DNA from: Saussurea involucrata
Taxonomy: Eukaryota > Streptophyta > Magnoliopsida > Asterales > Asteraceae
Direction: 5' to 3'
DNA length: 64,000 nucleotides
Assembly (NCBI GenBank): GCA_033807775.1
Contig: CM066313.1
Location: 61,054,484 to 61,118,483, forward strand
Made by a program: the position numbers and the translations under genes. A model generated the notes under the pieces. That model ran no database searches, had not been told where the DNA came from, and was given only the letters and a program-made list of their open reading frames with translations. Each line of letters opens with the position of its first letter. Within the stretch, counting starts at the first letter, position 1. Shown here one piece after another: positions 25,319 through 36,339 of this stretch.

Positions 25319-26370
25319 ACAGATTATTTATGGCCATAATGAAATCTGGAGATGCACATAGAAAAACAGATTATTTGGTCAAAATAACAATGAATAAAAT
25401 GCACTCATACTTGACTACTCTTATCACCCGATCTGATGCACAATGGTCCACACCAAATCTCTTTTTAATTAAAAGAAGAAATTCCCTTCCATTTCCTTTT
25501 GTGATCAGATAAACTAAATGATTTTGTACATAGTATTTATTTACCTATTACACAATAACTTATGTTGATGTTTGTGCAAAACAATTACTTGTAAGCATAG
25601 AATGTGTTGTTAGAAAGTAGAACATGAGAATTTTAAATATCTTACCTCTGTCCACAAGCATACGCCAGTTGAAAACACACCGGTATATAAATATCTTACC
25701 TGTATCCACAAGTATGTATGGCATTGTCAATTTCAATGTCGTTTATGTTCCTTGAGTTCAGATTTAGTTGCAACACCACATTAATTGTGAGTGATTCTTT
25801 AATTATTTATTAAGCATTCGGTTTGCCATCCTTTTAATTCGATCCAATCATATCGTTCCATATTCGTTTGCTGGTTAGATTACATACTTTGGTTAGCAAA
25901 ATTAATATATTAATTTGGGGCAAATCCCAACAATATATTTATGGTTTTTGGTCTGAAATGGCCTTTGGCCAAATTGTCTTTGGAATGCATATGCAACAGC
26001 TTGTTTAGTTTATATGGGTTCATTAGAATTTTATTGTTTTCCTACCGCAATTTATGGTTTCAACCATTTTTATAAAGTTCTTTTTGGTTTTGTTAACAGG
26101 ATTTTGATTTTGATTGTGGCTGTTGTTGATTGTTTACTGATCAGGTAACCCTCCGATTCAATCTATTGTGTATAGAGTACCTTTTTTGTCTTTCATGGAA
26201 TGGAACGTTATTTTATTACATTGAATCTTTTATCCGTAATTTATACATTAATCGTGTTTTGTTTCAAACATGTTGCCGGAAGCTAAAAATGGAACCAATA
26301 ATATGATGTTAGGTTCACTTTGGTCGGTGGCTTTATTCATAAATTGGAACATATTTGGTTGCATGCTCTT

Positions 26371-26760
26371 GGCAGTAGATTGATATGCAGATGCTTTCAA
26401 CAAAACGTCATTGATGCAGAAATAGCTGTTGGTCAGCATGCTGGCAAGAGAGTATTTCTACCAAGAATTCCCTTATGTCCTTCCGAAGATAACATGTTCC
26501 CATTTAAGCTAAAGAGAAAACAATTTCCAATTCGGTTGAGCTTTTCTATGACAATCAATAAAGCTCAAGGCCAGACAATTCCTAATGTAGGTGTTTATCT
26601 ACCGGAATCAGTATTCTCACATGGGCAACTTTACGTGGCGTTGTCCAGAGGGATATCACGGGGCAATACGAAGGTGTTAGTGAAGCCTGTGAAAAAATTC
26701 AATCGTGTCGGAGTCTACACCTCAAACGTCGTTTATCAAGAAGTTTTACATGATGAATAA
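26371..26760 (+). pseudogene. Helitron Rep/Helicase, C-terminal Pif1-like helicase fragment
   Basis: About 130 residues from SRLICRCFQQNVIDAEI to the stop match the end of the plant Helitron helicase. Recognisable parts are GQHAGKRVFLPRIPL, RLSFSMTINKAQGQT (helicase motif V) and HGQLYVALSRG (motif VI). Walker motifs and the Rep HUH domain are absent upstream, so the piece is a remnant with no activity of its own. It ends in the frame and place expected for the full protein. It supports the plus orientation of the surrounding Helitron. Confidence 0.9.
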
Positions 26761-27179
26761 GGTATAATCAACAATTATATTATTACACATTTGGTACCAT
26801 ATATTTATACTAAAATCATTGCACGTTTTTTGCAGAAAATATTTACGGATGAGTGCATCATGAAAACTAAACAACATTCTGGATATATGGATGACCATTA
26901 TTTACAGATGATTGTATTTCTTTGTTCAGTCAAGAATTTCAAGTTTTGTAATGAATTCTGAGTATATGGGTTTAGAAGCCCCATTAGGTGTGCAATGAAT
27001 ATTCCATTCGATCTTGTTAATACACCGTATTAACCTTCAACTTCATATATTAGATGACTTGCAAATTAACCACACAAGCTCATGAAATAAAATTGAAAGT
27101 TTAAAGAAACATGATTCAGGCTAAACTAATGTTTCGGAATTGTGATTTACCCGCGCTGCATCGCGCGGGTACACCACTA

Positions 27180-27180
<1 letters not shown>

Positions 27181-27226
<46 letters not shown>
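27181..27226. repeat. (TA)n microsatellite, Helitron target
   Basis: Pure TA for 46 bp directly after the Helitron CTAG end. TA runs also flank the left Helitron at 17508-17529 and lie between the two elements at 22208-22220. Confidence 0.9.
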
Positions 27227-27229
<3 letters not shown>

Positions 27230-27319
27230 GAAATGTATGCATATCGATCTGCATATATAATTACGAACATAAATGGGTTATATGTTTCGGCTCTGGAGTC
27301 AAGAGTCCCTTCATCCTTA

Positions 27320-29310
27320 GGCTATCAGCATCCAACCTGCTCCAACCCACACTTTTTCACTGCCACATCAGCACCACATCATTTTTCCATTTCAACCCAT
27401 TCTAACCCACAAACCCCCACATCCATCCCACACCACCATCCCATCTTTTATTTATTTTTATTTTTATTTTTGTTACAAGTTTATTAATTTAAATAATTTA
27501 AATTTTATAAATAATTTATAATTTAATATAAGATAAAACAATTAATAAAATATTTCATAAATTGAAACTACAATTTTAACCTTACATAACCAAATTAAAA
27601 ACATAAAAAAATACATAATTTCAAATTAAAAAACTACAAATTTCACCAACCATATAGTTGTCGAAGCAACTCTTTGTGGGCTAAAACCGCATTTAACTCT
27701 CTACCCGTGAGATGATCATGTGGTCTGATGTAAAACTCGAGATCTTGTCGCTTGCTCTCCATCTTCTTCCGTTCTTCTCTTTGTTTCAAAGCTTCCGCTT
27801 TTGTCCTCGCGGTTTTCAACTTTTCCTCCTCCACGGTTATTATTTTGTTATTTGCAACGTTGAACTTCTCGACATACTCCATAAGACCCTTCAACACCTC
27901 GTCCTTTTCCGCCGTCTTTGTGGAGGTTGACGCGGCACGTTTACCTTTATCTCTTCCAGTCGGTCGTGTCGGTTCTTGTACGAGGACATCCTCCTCCTCA
28001 TGGCTTTCTTCGTTAAGGTTGAACCGAAAACGTGCGTCAGAAGACGTCGTGTTTGGGTTTGAATCCGACGTGGACTTGCTCCGTTTTGAGGGCCTCGGGT
28101 TATCGTCCATGAAAGGTACGATCTTCCATTTAGGGTGGTCTTTCACAATTCTCCAAGCCGCCTCGTGGGAGAAAGGCTTTTGTTTATTATTTGCCCGATA
28201 CATCGTTTGTGCCCTCTCCATGTACTCCGCGTCACCCCATCCGGATTTATTTTGGGCCCTTAGATTATTGTAGATCCCGTTAAACTTCATCATTTTTTTG
28301 TTCATGTCAACCCATTTGGAGTTTACTTGGTCTTTATTGCGTTGATATTGGCGCCTTGTGTTGAAATACTCGAGTACTTTTCCCCAAAAATGTCCTACAA
28401 AAATAAATATATGTGAATAAGTATATATAATAAAGATAAATACATTAATAAATATATATACCCGATTTTTGTGTGTTTCCAACGATGCTATCTTCGGAGA
28501 CGTAAAGCCATGCATTTGCCAACAAAACCTCTTCTTCGGAAGTCCACGAAACCGCTTTCGTTCTATTTTCAAATTTCTTTTTCCTTTGTGTCGTGGTTCC
28601 CGCATCGAGTTGTGTTTCGGGAACCAAATCGGGTGGGGTATCGGGAACCGTATCTTCGACCTCAACGTCCTCCGGATATGTTTCTTGTTGTAATAGTTGT
28701 TGTAATTGCCCACCTTGATTATATTGTTGAAAGCCACCTTGAATAAATGGTTGAAAGCCGCCTTGATTATATTGTTGGAATCCACCCGAATTAAATTGTT
28801 GGAACCCAACCGGGATGGTGTTGGGTGAATACATAGGGTATTGTTGTATGCTTCCATGGTAGGTTGATGGTGGTGTTGAAAGATTGAAAATATTTTCCGT
28901 CGGGGACGGTTGCAAGCTCGTGCCTCGCGATTTGGAACCTCGTCGTGGTGTTGTGAACCCTTGTGTTTGTTTATCCATAATTTTTTTTGAAGAAATAAAT
29001 AATATTGAGAGAGTAGAATGAAGTGGGGAAGATGGGAGAGATTGAGAGAAAATTTGGTGGTGTGAAAAAATAAGTGAGGAAGATGAGTATTATAGGATAG
29101 AAAAAACAAAAAAAAATTAAAAAAATTAAAAAATAAATAAATACTAACGTCTAGAATTCAAAAAAAATAAAAAAAAACATTTTTGAGGAACCAGCTACTA
29201 GTTTGCAAACCAGAGCTGGCTCGGACCAGCGCCATCCCATGATGCGGCGATGGTGTTCCAGCGCCAACCAGCCCAACCAGAAGCAACCAGCTTCACCGAT
29301 GCGGATAGTC
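27320..29310 (-). mobile_element. PIF/Harbinger element with ORF1 only
   Basis: Terminal inverted repeats GGCTATCAGCATC (left) and GACTATCCGCATC (right, complement) match at 11 of 13 bases. They are flanked by the 3-bp target duplication TTA at 27317-27319 and 29311-29313. The left CZIB arm continues across this point without the element. The 1991-bp element encodes the Myb-like ORF1 but no DDE transposase, so it would need transposase from elsewhere. Confidence 0.9.
27643..28978 (-). CDS. Harbinger ORF1, Myb/SANT-like DNA-binding protein (two exons)
   Basis: Exon 1 is 28978-28462 and exon 2 is 28394-27643. Donor GTATAT and acceptor TTGTAG remove a 67-bp intron and keep the frame, giving 422 residues with no internal stop. 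The N-terminus is low-complexity with repeated GGFQQYNQ units. A Myb/trihelix-like domain follows (KAVSWTSEEEVLLANAWL, GHFWGKVLEYFN), then a charged linker with KRSKS and KGKRAA basic patches and a C-terminal coiled-coil resembling the NAM-associated C-terminal domain. In Harbinger elements ORF1 binds the subterminal DNA and helps nuclear import of the transposase. Database entries of such proteins are often misnamed glutathione S-transferase T3-like. The intact frame suggests it is young or still selected. Confidence 0.85.
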
Positions 29311-29541
29311 TTATAGGAATCCATACAAGTGTCAGTTGAGTTTTTAGCTTTGAAATTGACAGAAATAATGGTTCAAGCAGAAAAATTAATAACCATATGG
29401 AGTTAAATGAGTACTAGAATAACATTTTGAAGTTACAAAACTAAAAATCTTTTGGTCAGTTTGAAATTGGAGAGTAATATTTTGTTATAAATTAACTCTA
29501 GCCTGTTTGGATGCCAAAGAGAATGCTTTGTATCTATTTAT

Positions 29542-29738
29542 TGTAAACAAGGTAGGTAGCTATCCTTTAGGCAAGTGTATTATGGCATAGCTTAAATCAA
29601 GGAATGATTTGCTGTTTAGATGGTAGGGTCTGATTGATTAGGATCTGTTGTAATCACTACCTTGTACAAAATCATCTATATAAAGAGAATGGAACCCACA
29701 GGGGAATGTGTGGAAAATTCTTCCCTTATTTTTTTTCT
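29542..29738 (+). repeat. Outer Copia 5' LTR
   Basis: 197 bp, starting TGTAAACAAGG and ending TTTTTTTTCT. The end is set by the TTTAT duplication and the primer-binding site that follows immediately. It ends CT instead of the usual CA. TATATAAAG at 29677-29685 is the likely TATA box, which puts transcription start near 29705-29715. Confidence 0.9.
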
Positions 29739-29750
29739 TGGTTTCAGAGC
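29739..29750 (+). other. Outer Copia primer-binding site
   Basis: TGGTTTCAGAGC, one base off the canonical TGGTATCAGAGC that pairs with initiator tRNA-Met. The duplicated copy at 37323-37334 has the canonical form, so the change in the first copy is recent. Confidence 0.85.
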
Positions 29751-29832
29751 TAGATCCTACAGCCCTGGTTCCACCGCCGAGCTCCACTCACAAACCTTCG
29801 GCTCTCTGGTCTCCTTCCAGAGCGTCTCCATA

Positions 29833-31974
29833 ATGTCTTCCCTCATCAATTCTTCAACCATTGCCATGGCTATCACCTGCATACTGACCCGCACCAACTT
29901 CTTTCTATGGAAGGCACAAGTCGTTCCCATCTTACGAGGTGTCCAGCTCTCCGGGTATCTCGATGGCACCACACCAATCCCTGCTGCCACGGTGACCGTG
30001 GGAACCGGCACTGATGCAAGGCAGAATCCTAACCCTGCCCGTAATACATGGGTCATCCAAGATCAGGCCATCATTGGTGGTCTCCTGTCCTCCATGACGG
30101 AGGATGTTCTTTCTCAACTCACCCGTTGCATCGACACGTCCGGCCAGTTGTGGACATCACTCCACACCATGTTCTCCGCTCAGCATCACGGGAACTCCAT
30201 CCAGATCCGCACGCAGCTCTCAACCACGAGGAAGGGTGACATGAGCGCGTCGAAATACTACCTGAAGATGACGGGATTTGCCGATACTATGGCAAATATT
30301 GGCCATCCCATGTCCGATGAAGAGGTGATCGGCTATATACTAGCTGGTTTGGGGCCGGGCCACGGTGATCTCTTCACCGCCATCACCGTGCTAAGCAATC
30401 AGCGCGCTGTGACCCTTTCGGAGTTCTACTCCTACCTGATTGCCCATGAAGCCCAAGCCGCCTCGATGAGCGGCACCGCAGAGTTCATCTCATCCGCCAA
30501 CAATGTCACGCGCCAAGACTCTAATGCTCCTCGTCGCAACAACGGAAACAACGGGTCCAACACCTCCATCAACAACCAACGGAATAACTACCGCAACGGT
30601 GGCACTGGTAGTCGCGGACGTGGTCGCGGACGTGGCAGGAACAACGGTGGCTCACACTGCCAAGTGTGTGGCATTCCGGGCCACATCGCATTAAATTGTC
30701 GCAACAGGTTCAATCACGCGTACCAGGCAGAGGAGTATCGTGGTGGCAATAGCGCGACCACGGGAGGCTACAACACCGAAACAAACTGGTATATTGATAC
30801 CGGTGCAACGGATCATCTCACAAGTGATCTTGATCGGCTGTCCATCCAGGAGCGTTACCACGGCAAAGATTAGGTGCAAGTGGCCAACGGAGCAGGTTTG
30901 CATATTTCCCATATTGGTCATTCTATAATTCCCGGTGTAGATCGACCCCTTGCCCTTAAAAATATCTTGCATGTTCCTAATATCAATAAGCATCTTCTTT
31001 CCGCTCCTAAACTTGTCTCCGAAAACAATGTCTTCATTGAATTTCACGCTAATGCTTTCTTTGTTAAGGACAAGGCTACGAAGAAAACTCTTCTACTCGG
31101 TAAAAGCAAAAGAGGTCTCTATCCAGTGCCGATAGGTCGCTTCTCCTCCACCACTCCTCATCATGCTTCGTCCGGTGTTAAGGTGTCTTCATCGCAATGG
31201 CATCGACGTCTTGGCCATCCTACTTCAACAATTGTTAGGTCTATTTTGAAGTCAAATAAATTAGGTTACTCTTTTGATAATGAGTCATCTGTTTGTGATG
31301 CATGTCAGCGTGAAAAAAGTCATCAACTTCCCTATAATAATTATGTTCGTGTTACTTCATCTCCACTTGAGCTTGTTCACACCGATGTTTGGGGGCCTGC
31401 TCAAGTGTCTAGTGGAGGCTTTAAGTATTATGTCAGTTTTTTGGATGATTATAGTCGGTATACTTGGATCTACCTTATTAAAAATAAATTTGATGTTGAA
31501 AAAATCTTTTACAATTTCCAAAATCACGTTGAACGTCTTTTGAATGCTAAAATTCACACTGTACAATCTGATTGGGGAGGTGAGTACCACCGACTTCATA
31601 AATATTTCCAGCGCTCGGGTATTTCTCACCGTGTGTCATGTCCTCATACATCGCAACAGAATGGAATGGTTGAATGGAAACATCGTCATATCGTTGAAAC
31701 AGGCTTGGCACTCCTAGCGCATTCCTCTCTCCCTCTACGATTTTGGGTCGAGGCCTTCTTGACAGCTTGTTATCTCATAAATCGCATGCCTAGTCGTACC
31801 CTAAATAACTCTACACCCATCACACGCCTCCTCAACATAACCCCTGATTATTCTTTTCTTCGTACCTTCGGATGTGCATGCTGGCCAAGCCGTCGCAAAT
31901 ACAACTCCCAAAAACTTGACTTTCGGTCCAAACTATGCGTCTTCCTAGGATACAGTTCCATGCACAAGGGGTAT
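29833..31974 (+). pseudogene. Outer Copia gag-protease-integrase, copy 1
   Basis: From ATG 29833 there is a UBN2-type Gag (RTNFFLWKAQVVPILRG), an Arg/Gly-rich stretch and a CCHC knuckle at residue 276 (CQVCGIPGHIALNC). The protease motif YIDTGATDH follows with the catalytic Asp at residue 322. Codon 347 is TAG (30871) in the protease region. Beyond it the same frame continues with HRRLGHPTSTIVRS, the integrase HTDVWGP, VQSDWGGEY and SQQNGMVEWKHRH, and stops at the inserted LTR (31975). All three DDE residues are present. Copy 2 carries the same TAG, so the stop predates the duplication. Confidence 0.9.
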
Positions 31975-33263
31975 TGTTGGGTCACTTAAAGATTTGAAGA
32001 TGACCTCAGTCTCTCAATTTTACACAGTTCATACTTAGAATAATTTTAGGTTCTTTACAAGCAGCTTAATTATATAAAAATGTTCGGTGAAGTCGAAGAT
32101 CAACCGAAGAAACAAAGTAGAAGTATATCTTCAAAGCGGATTGAAGATAGACTTCTCAACCAAAGATTAAGCTGCTACTTGAAGACTTTTCCTAAAGTCT
32201 TAGGCCAGTTCACTTGAAGTTTTTGAAGAAGATGAAATGTTAGGCAAAGTTAGGCAAGACTTTGAAGAACATGAAATGTTAGGCAAAGTTAGGCAAGACT
32301 TTGAAGAACATGAAATGTTAGGCAAAGTTAGGCAAGATTTTGAAGAAGATGAAATGTTAGGCAAGATTTTGAAGAAGCAAAATTTTGAAGAAGATGAAAT
32401 GTTAGGCAAGATTTTGAAGAAGCAAAATTTTGAAGAAGATGAAATGTTAGGCAAGATTTTGAAGAAACAAAATTTTGAAGAAGATGAAATGTCAGGCAAG
32501 ATTTTGAAGAAGCAAAACTTTGAAGAAGATCAAAATCTTGAAGACATGTTAGGCATATCTTCGGCAAGATCTTTGAAGAAGATAACATGTATCCTTGAAG
32601 ACCATATATTCGGCAAGATCTTTGAAGAAGATAACATGTTAGGCAAATTCCTTGAAGACATGTTAGGAACATCTTCGGCAAAGAAATTTTAGCAGGTATA
32701 TTAACTTTATCTGCAAAATATATTCAGGATATCTTGCATTGACAGAGACATCATCCTAAGATCAGAAAAAGGTTCTTTGGACTTCTTATCTTCTTCAAGA
32801 AACATCAGCTTCAACAAGCAGGTCAACGCTTGAAGACAAAAGTGAAAAGACAAAATCACTTTTCAGAAGACTGCTTCCGTTCTGCCTTCCAAGCCCTCCT
32901 TGACAAGTGTCCATTGCATTTATTGCATGAGGCACTATAAAAGGAGATCATCTTCATCCTTGCAACTCACCAGTTTACAGACTCTCAAAAAGCTTTCAAG
33001 TGCTGGCATTACTCTCTCTCAGAAGTTCATTTGTGTTCTAAGTGTTTTACAATTGTTCTTCATTCTCTGTGTGTTTGTGTGTAAGATTGTTTGAACTGAT
33101 TTATATGTTCTGTTCCGCAACAATCTTTAAGTTTTCTATGTGTAATTCTTATTTGAAGTTTTCAATAAAAGAATTAAATTAAGTGAAAATTTTTGTGTAT
33201 TGTATTCAACCCCCCCTTCTACAATACTTGTTTACCATTGCTACTCAATAGCTGGGACCAACA
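31975..33263 (+). repeat. Inner LTR 1
   Basis: 1289 bp from TGTTGGGTCAC to GGGACCAACA. It contains a tandem array (32228-32530) of three 39-bp and four 42-bp units, TATAAAAGG at 32936-32944, and a poly-C stretch before the end. It shares with LTR 3 the variants GAGGCAC and ATGTCAGGC. Confidence 0.9.
32228..32530 (+). repeat. 39/42-bp tandem array in inner LTR
   Basis: Units built on GAAGATGAAATGTTAGGCAA are either 39 bp (with AAAGTTAGGCAAGA) or 42 bp (with GATTTTGAAGAAGCAAAA). The four LTR copies hold 3+4, 4+3, 3+3 and 4+4 units of the two types. Unit lengths are multiples of three, so both strands stay open; the ORFs are not taken as genes. Confidence 0.9.
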
Positions 33264-33309
33264 AGTGGTATCAGAGTAGGTCAGTTTAATCTAATAAACT
33301 TGATCTGCT

Positions 33310-34683
33310 ATGGCTTCATCTTCTTCTTTAAACAATGTTTCTTCTCAAAACTCTAATGCTGGATCATACGACAATGGCTCCATAGCCAAACCACCAAAGT
33401 TTAACCACAATAACTTCTCTTTGTGGAAAAGTCGTATGATGCTCTTCCTTGAAGGAGTTGACAGCAGATATCCTACCATACTCAATGAAGGACCTCTTGT
33501 CCCAAGAGTTTGGGATCGTTATAATGCCAAAAATAAACATGAGGATGGTGATGAGTCTTCTTCTGAGGAAGAACGAACACCTGCTACTGGGAGATACATT
33601 GTAAAGGACCCCAGTAAGTACAATGATAAAGATAAACGTCTTGTAGCTCTTGACACTAAAGTCAGAGCCATCATTGCCCTCTCTTTGCCTGATGAGGTTT
33701 ATCATTCTCTTGTAAATTTTTCTACTGCTAAGGAAATGTGGTCTACACTGTGTGTTCTTTATGAAGGTACGCCTGAAGTGAAAAAGAGCAAAAAGATTGC
33801 TCTTGTTAGAAAATATGAACTCTTCTCTTATGAAAAAGGAGAATCTCTTTCAGGCTACTATAATCGCTTTAACAGTCTTCTCAATGATCTTAAATTGTTG
33901 GGTCGCATGTATGATAATGAGGAAGTCCTGTGCAAGTTTATGGATTGTCTTCCTGATTTTTGGGAAAACATCTGTACTTGTATAAAGACAACCAAGGATC
34001 TTGATCACATGCCTCTCACTGCTCTTTATGGAACTCTCTTCAACTATGAGCAGACTAAGCTGCAAAGGAAGTCTGTCATCACAGATATAAAGAGCTCTTC
34101 CCTAGCTCTCTTAAGTGACTCTTCCAAAAGAACTATGTGTACTCCAAGAATCACCTACCCATCTGACTCTGACCATAATAGTCAAGGAGATTACAATGAG
34201 CATTCAGAAGCATATCTTAGTGATGCTGATGATGAATGTGAGGAAACTTCAGTTGACAAATTATCATATGAAATGGCCAGGATGGATGGGTATTCTAAAT
34301 CCAAATCTCACTTTTCTTCTGAAAAATCTAAGTTTAGTCGAAAACCCTCATCTTCTCTCTCCAAACACTCCTCCTCAGACAAATCAAATGAGGAATGTTT
34401 TAACTGTGGTAAAAAGGGTCATTTTTCCTCTGAGTGCAGGAGTAAACGTTTTGAAAAACCCAGAACTTCTTCCTCAGGCCGATATTCTTCAAAACCGGGA
34501 AGATCCAAATATGATTCTGACCGGGCTGAAAGATACAAAGAAAAATACAAGAGAGAAAAGGAAAGATATGAAAGGCTAGTCAGAAAGGCAAAGGGTCTGC
34601 CTGATAAAACTCATGATCTGGCAGATGAACCCACATCTGAAAGCGAGAAGGACATCTCAAACGTGTGCTTCATGGCCAGATAA
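33310..34683 (+). CDS. Gag of inner element, copy 1
   Basis: An intact 457-residue ORF 34 bp after the primer-binding site. It begins MASSSSLNNVSSQNSNAG and shows the UBN2/Copia Gag domain (KPPKFNHNNFSLWKSRMMLFLEG, VYHSLVNFSTAKEMWSTL). A Ser-rich region precedes one CCHC knuckle at residue 363 (CFNCGKKGHFSSEC), and a basic coiled-coil-like tail follows (KEKYKREKERYERLVRKAKG). Gag forms the cytoplasmic virus-like particle. The ORF ends where pol would start, and no protease or integrase motif follows. Copy 2 differs by one codon, so the ORF is preserved in both. Confidence 0.9.
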   Translation: MASSSSLNNVSSQNSNAGSYDNGSIAKPPKFNHNNFSLWKSRMMLFLEGVDSRYPTILNEGPLVPRVWDRYNAKNKHEDGDESSSEEERTPATGRYIVKDPSKYNDKDKRLVALDTKVRAIIALSLPDEVYHSLVNFSTAKEMWSTLCVLYEGTPEVKKSKKIALVRKYELFSYEKGESLSGYYNRFNSLLNDLKLLGRMYDNEEVLCKFMDCLPDFWENICTCIKTTKDLDHMPLTALYGTLFNYEQTKLQRKSVITDIKSSSLALLSDSSKRTMCTPRITYPSDSDHNSQGDYNEHSEAYLSDADDECEETSVDKLSYEMARMDGYSKSKSHFSSEKSKFSRKPSSSLSKHSSSDKSNEECFNCGKKGHFSSECRSKRFEKPRTSSSGRYSSKPGRSKYDSDRAERYKEKYKREKERYERLVRKAKGLPDKTHDLADEPTSESEKDISNVCFMAR

Positions 34684-36339
34684 ATGACAAGGATGATCCA
34701 GAAGGTCACACCCTCTCAACTGCTCTAGTACCAGCTAAGTGCTTCTCATCTTCTTCACAGATGTCTTTACTTCTAATCCTCACCCTTCTTGTTCCATTCA
34801 AACACTCTACCTCCATTTTCTTAAAAAACACCCTTCCCATTATTACCTGCTAGTTCAATCTCCCTCACCTTCTCTCAACGCTTATCACTACCCTTCTTAA
34901 CTATACACTCTAACCCTCTCACCTTTTCTACCTGACCTCTCACTATCATTTCCTAAGTCTATCTTTTCTTCATATATCTTACATCTCCACAAGTCCATAC
35001 TGAACATCAAAGCTCCTCTGATGATGACTCCTCTTCAAGTCTACCACCTTCTGGAGATCCTATCATTAACATACTGCCATCATCCCCTCCTACATCTTTC
35101 AGGTATTTTCCTCATCCTAACTTCTTTCTTGCCTACCGACTTTGCCTACAGACTTTTCTCTCCTATTCTTCTCTTTTCCCATACCTTTTACCAACTTCCC
35201 TAACTTCCCATCATACCTTCCACCCTACCTCCCTCCTCCATCCCACTAAATATTCACGCTCACCAAATATTTCCTTCTCTCCCTTCTATGTGAATCTTTT
35301 GTCTTTTATAAAACCCAAAGAAATTTGAAAAAGGCTTGGCCGATCCATGTTGGGTCACTGTAATGAAAGAAGAACTCTCTAAATTTGAAAGAGGTCTATG
35401 TGAAACAACCTTGAAGATCACTCTTGAAGATGCTTGAAGATCTACTTGAAGATGCCTTGAAGATCTACACTTGAAAATGGCTTGAAGATCTATATTTGAA
35501 GACTACACTTGAAGATTGAAGATGACTTCAAGATTTCTCCCACAATCTTCAGAAGATAAATCGTTTCCATCATCTTCAAAAAAAAAAAATTTGCCGAACT
35601 TCTGCCGAATTTCTTCAAAAAAATTTTTTTTGCCGAACTTCTTCAAAAAAAAAAAAAAAAATTTTTTTGCCGAACTTCTGCCGAATTTCTTGAAAAAAAA
35701 TAATCTTGTGTACTTGCCGATTTCCCAATTTTTTTCTTAGTGTTTTTCAACGTTGGCCACTGAGGGGGAGAATTAATCTGAGGGGGAGCAACATCAATCC
35801 TACTACTCATATCCAGCGTCCAACTCGAAAATAAGGAAATCGGCGGACCGGTTAAGGGGGAGCACATCAGTTCGGGCGGATCTAACTGAGGGGGAGGAAC
35901 ACAAAGATCAGCTGGACTAACTGAGGGGGAGCAAAACAAAGACAAGGATGATGATGCTGAATGAAGAGCTGAAGGTGCCAAGAGAAAGAAAGAAGATGCA
36001 AGAGATGGACAGAGTGGGTTTGTCTCCCAACACATCAACGGGTTGCTGATCAAAATGAAGAATCCTCAAGCCAGATACAAGTTTCAACTCGCCCATACAA
36101 GTACATATTTGTTTTGTTCATAGTGTTTATAGTTCTTTCCTTTTTCTTTCATTTGTTTGTACAATATACTTTACCATTTCTTTTTACTTGTAAATGTCAG
36201 ATATATTAAAAAAAAAAAATCCAAAAAGAATGGACTGTGTGAAAAGAACCCAAAAGAGTAAACAAGGGTCAAAAATGAATTATTCAGTGTTTACCTCTCA
36301 GATTCTAAGTATGGATGTCATCCTCAAATAGGGGGAGAT
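34684..36339 (+). other. Non-coding 3' region of inner element, copy 1
   Basis: A pol-less stretch, first C/T-rich (34700-35300) with only a short Ser-rich remnant. Next comes a run of CTTGAAGAT repeats (35410-35530), A- and T-runs around TTGCCGAACTTCTGCCGAAT, and then five polypurine-like (T)GAGGGGGAG or TAAGGGGGAG boxes between 35761 and 35930. The true polypurine tract abuts the LTR at 36329-36339. No gene is seen. Confidence 0.8.

Larger units (their letters stand above)
22208..27180 (+). mobile_element. Helitron with helicase remnant, plus orientation
   Basis: The 3' end is canonical: a perfect 8-bp stem ACCCGCGC/GCGCGGGT with a 6-nt loop (27149-27170), then ACACCACTAG followed by T. 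The 5' end abuts the previous Helitron: TATACTACATATATAAGC from about 22218 aligns with that element's 5' terminus, but the leading TC is replaced by TA repeats. A Pif1-like helicase C-terminus lies in the same orientation near the 3' end. The rest of Rep/Hel is missing. The left arm lacks the whole block. Confidence 0.75.

Noticed and set aside
27752..28746. Plus-strand ORFs across the Harbinger gene
   Set aside because: They are shadows of the minus-strand two-exon ORF1.
32228..32530. CRISPR-like array
   Set aside because: The units are contiguous tandem repeats without unique spacers, in a plant retrotransposon LTR.
32200..32692. Long ORFs on both strands in the inner LTR array, repeated at about 36600, 39820 and 44150
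   Set aside because: They arise because the repeat units are 39 and 42 bp, multiples of three. They lack a start context and any known domain, and lie upstream of the LTR TATA box.
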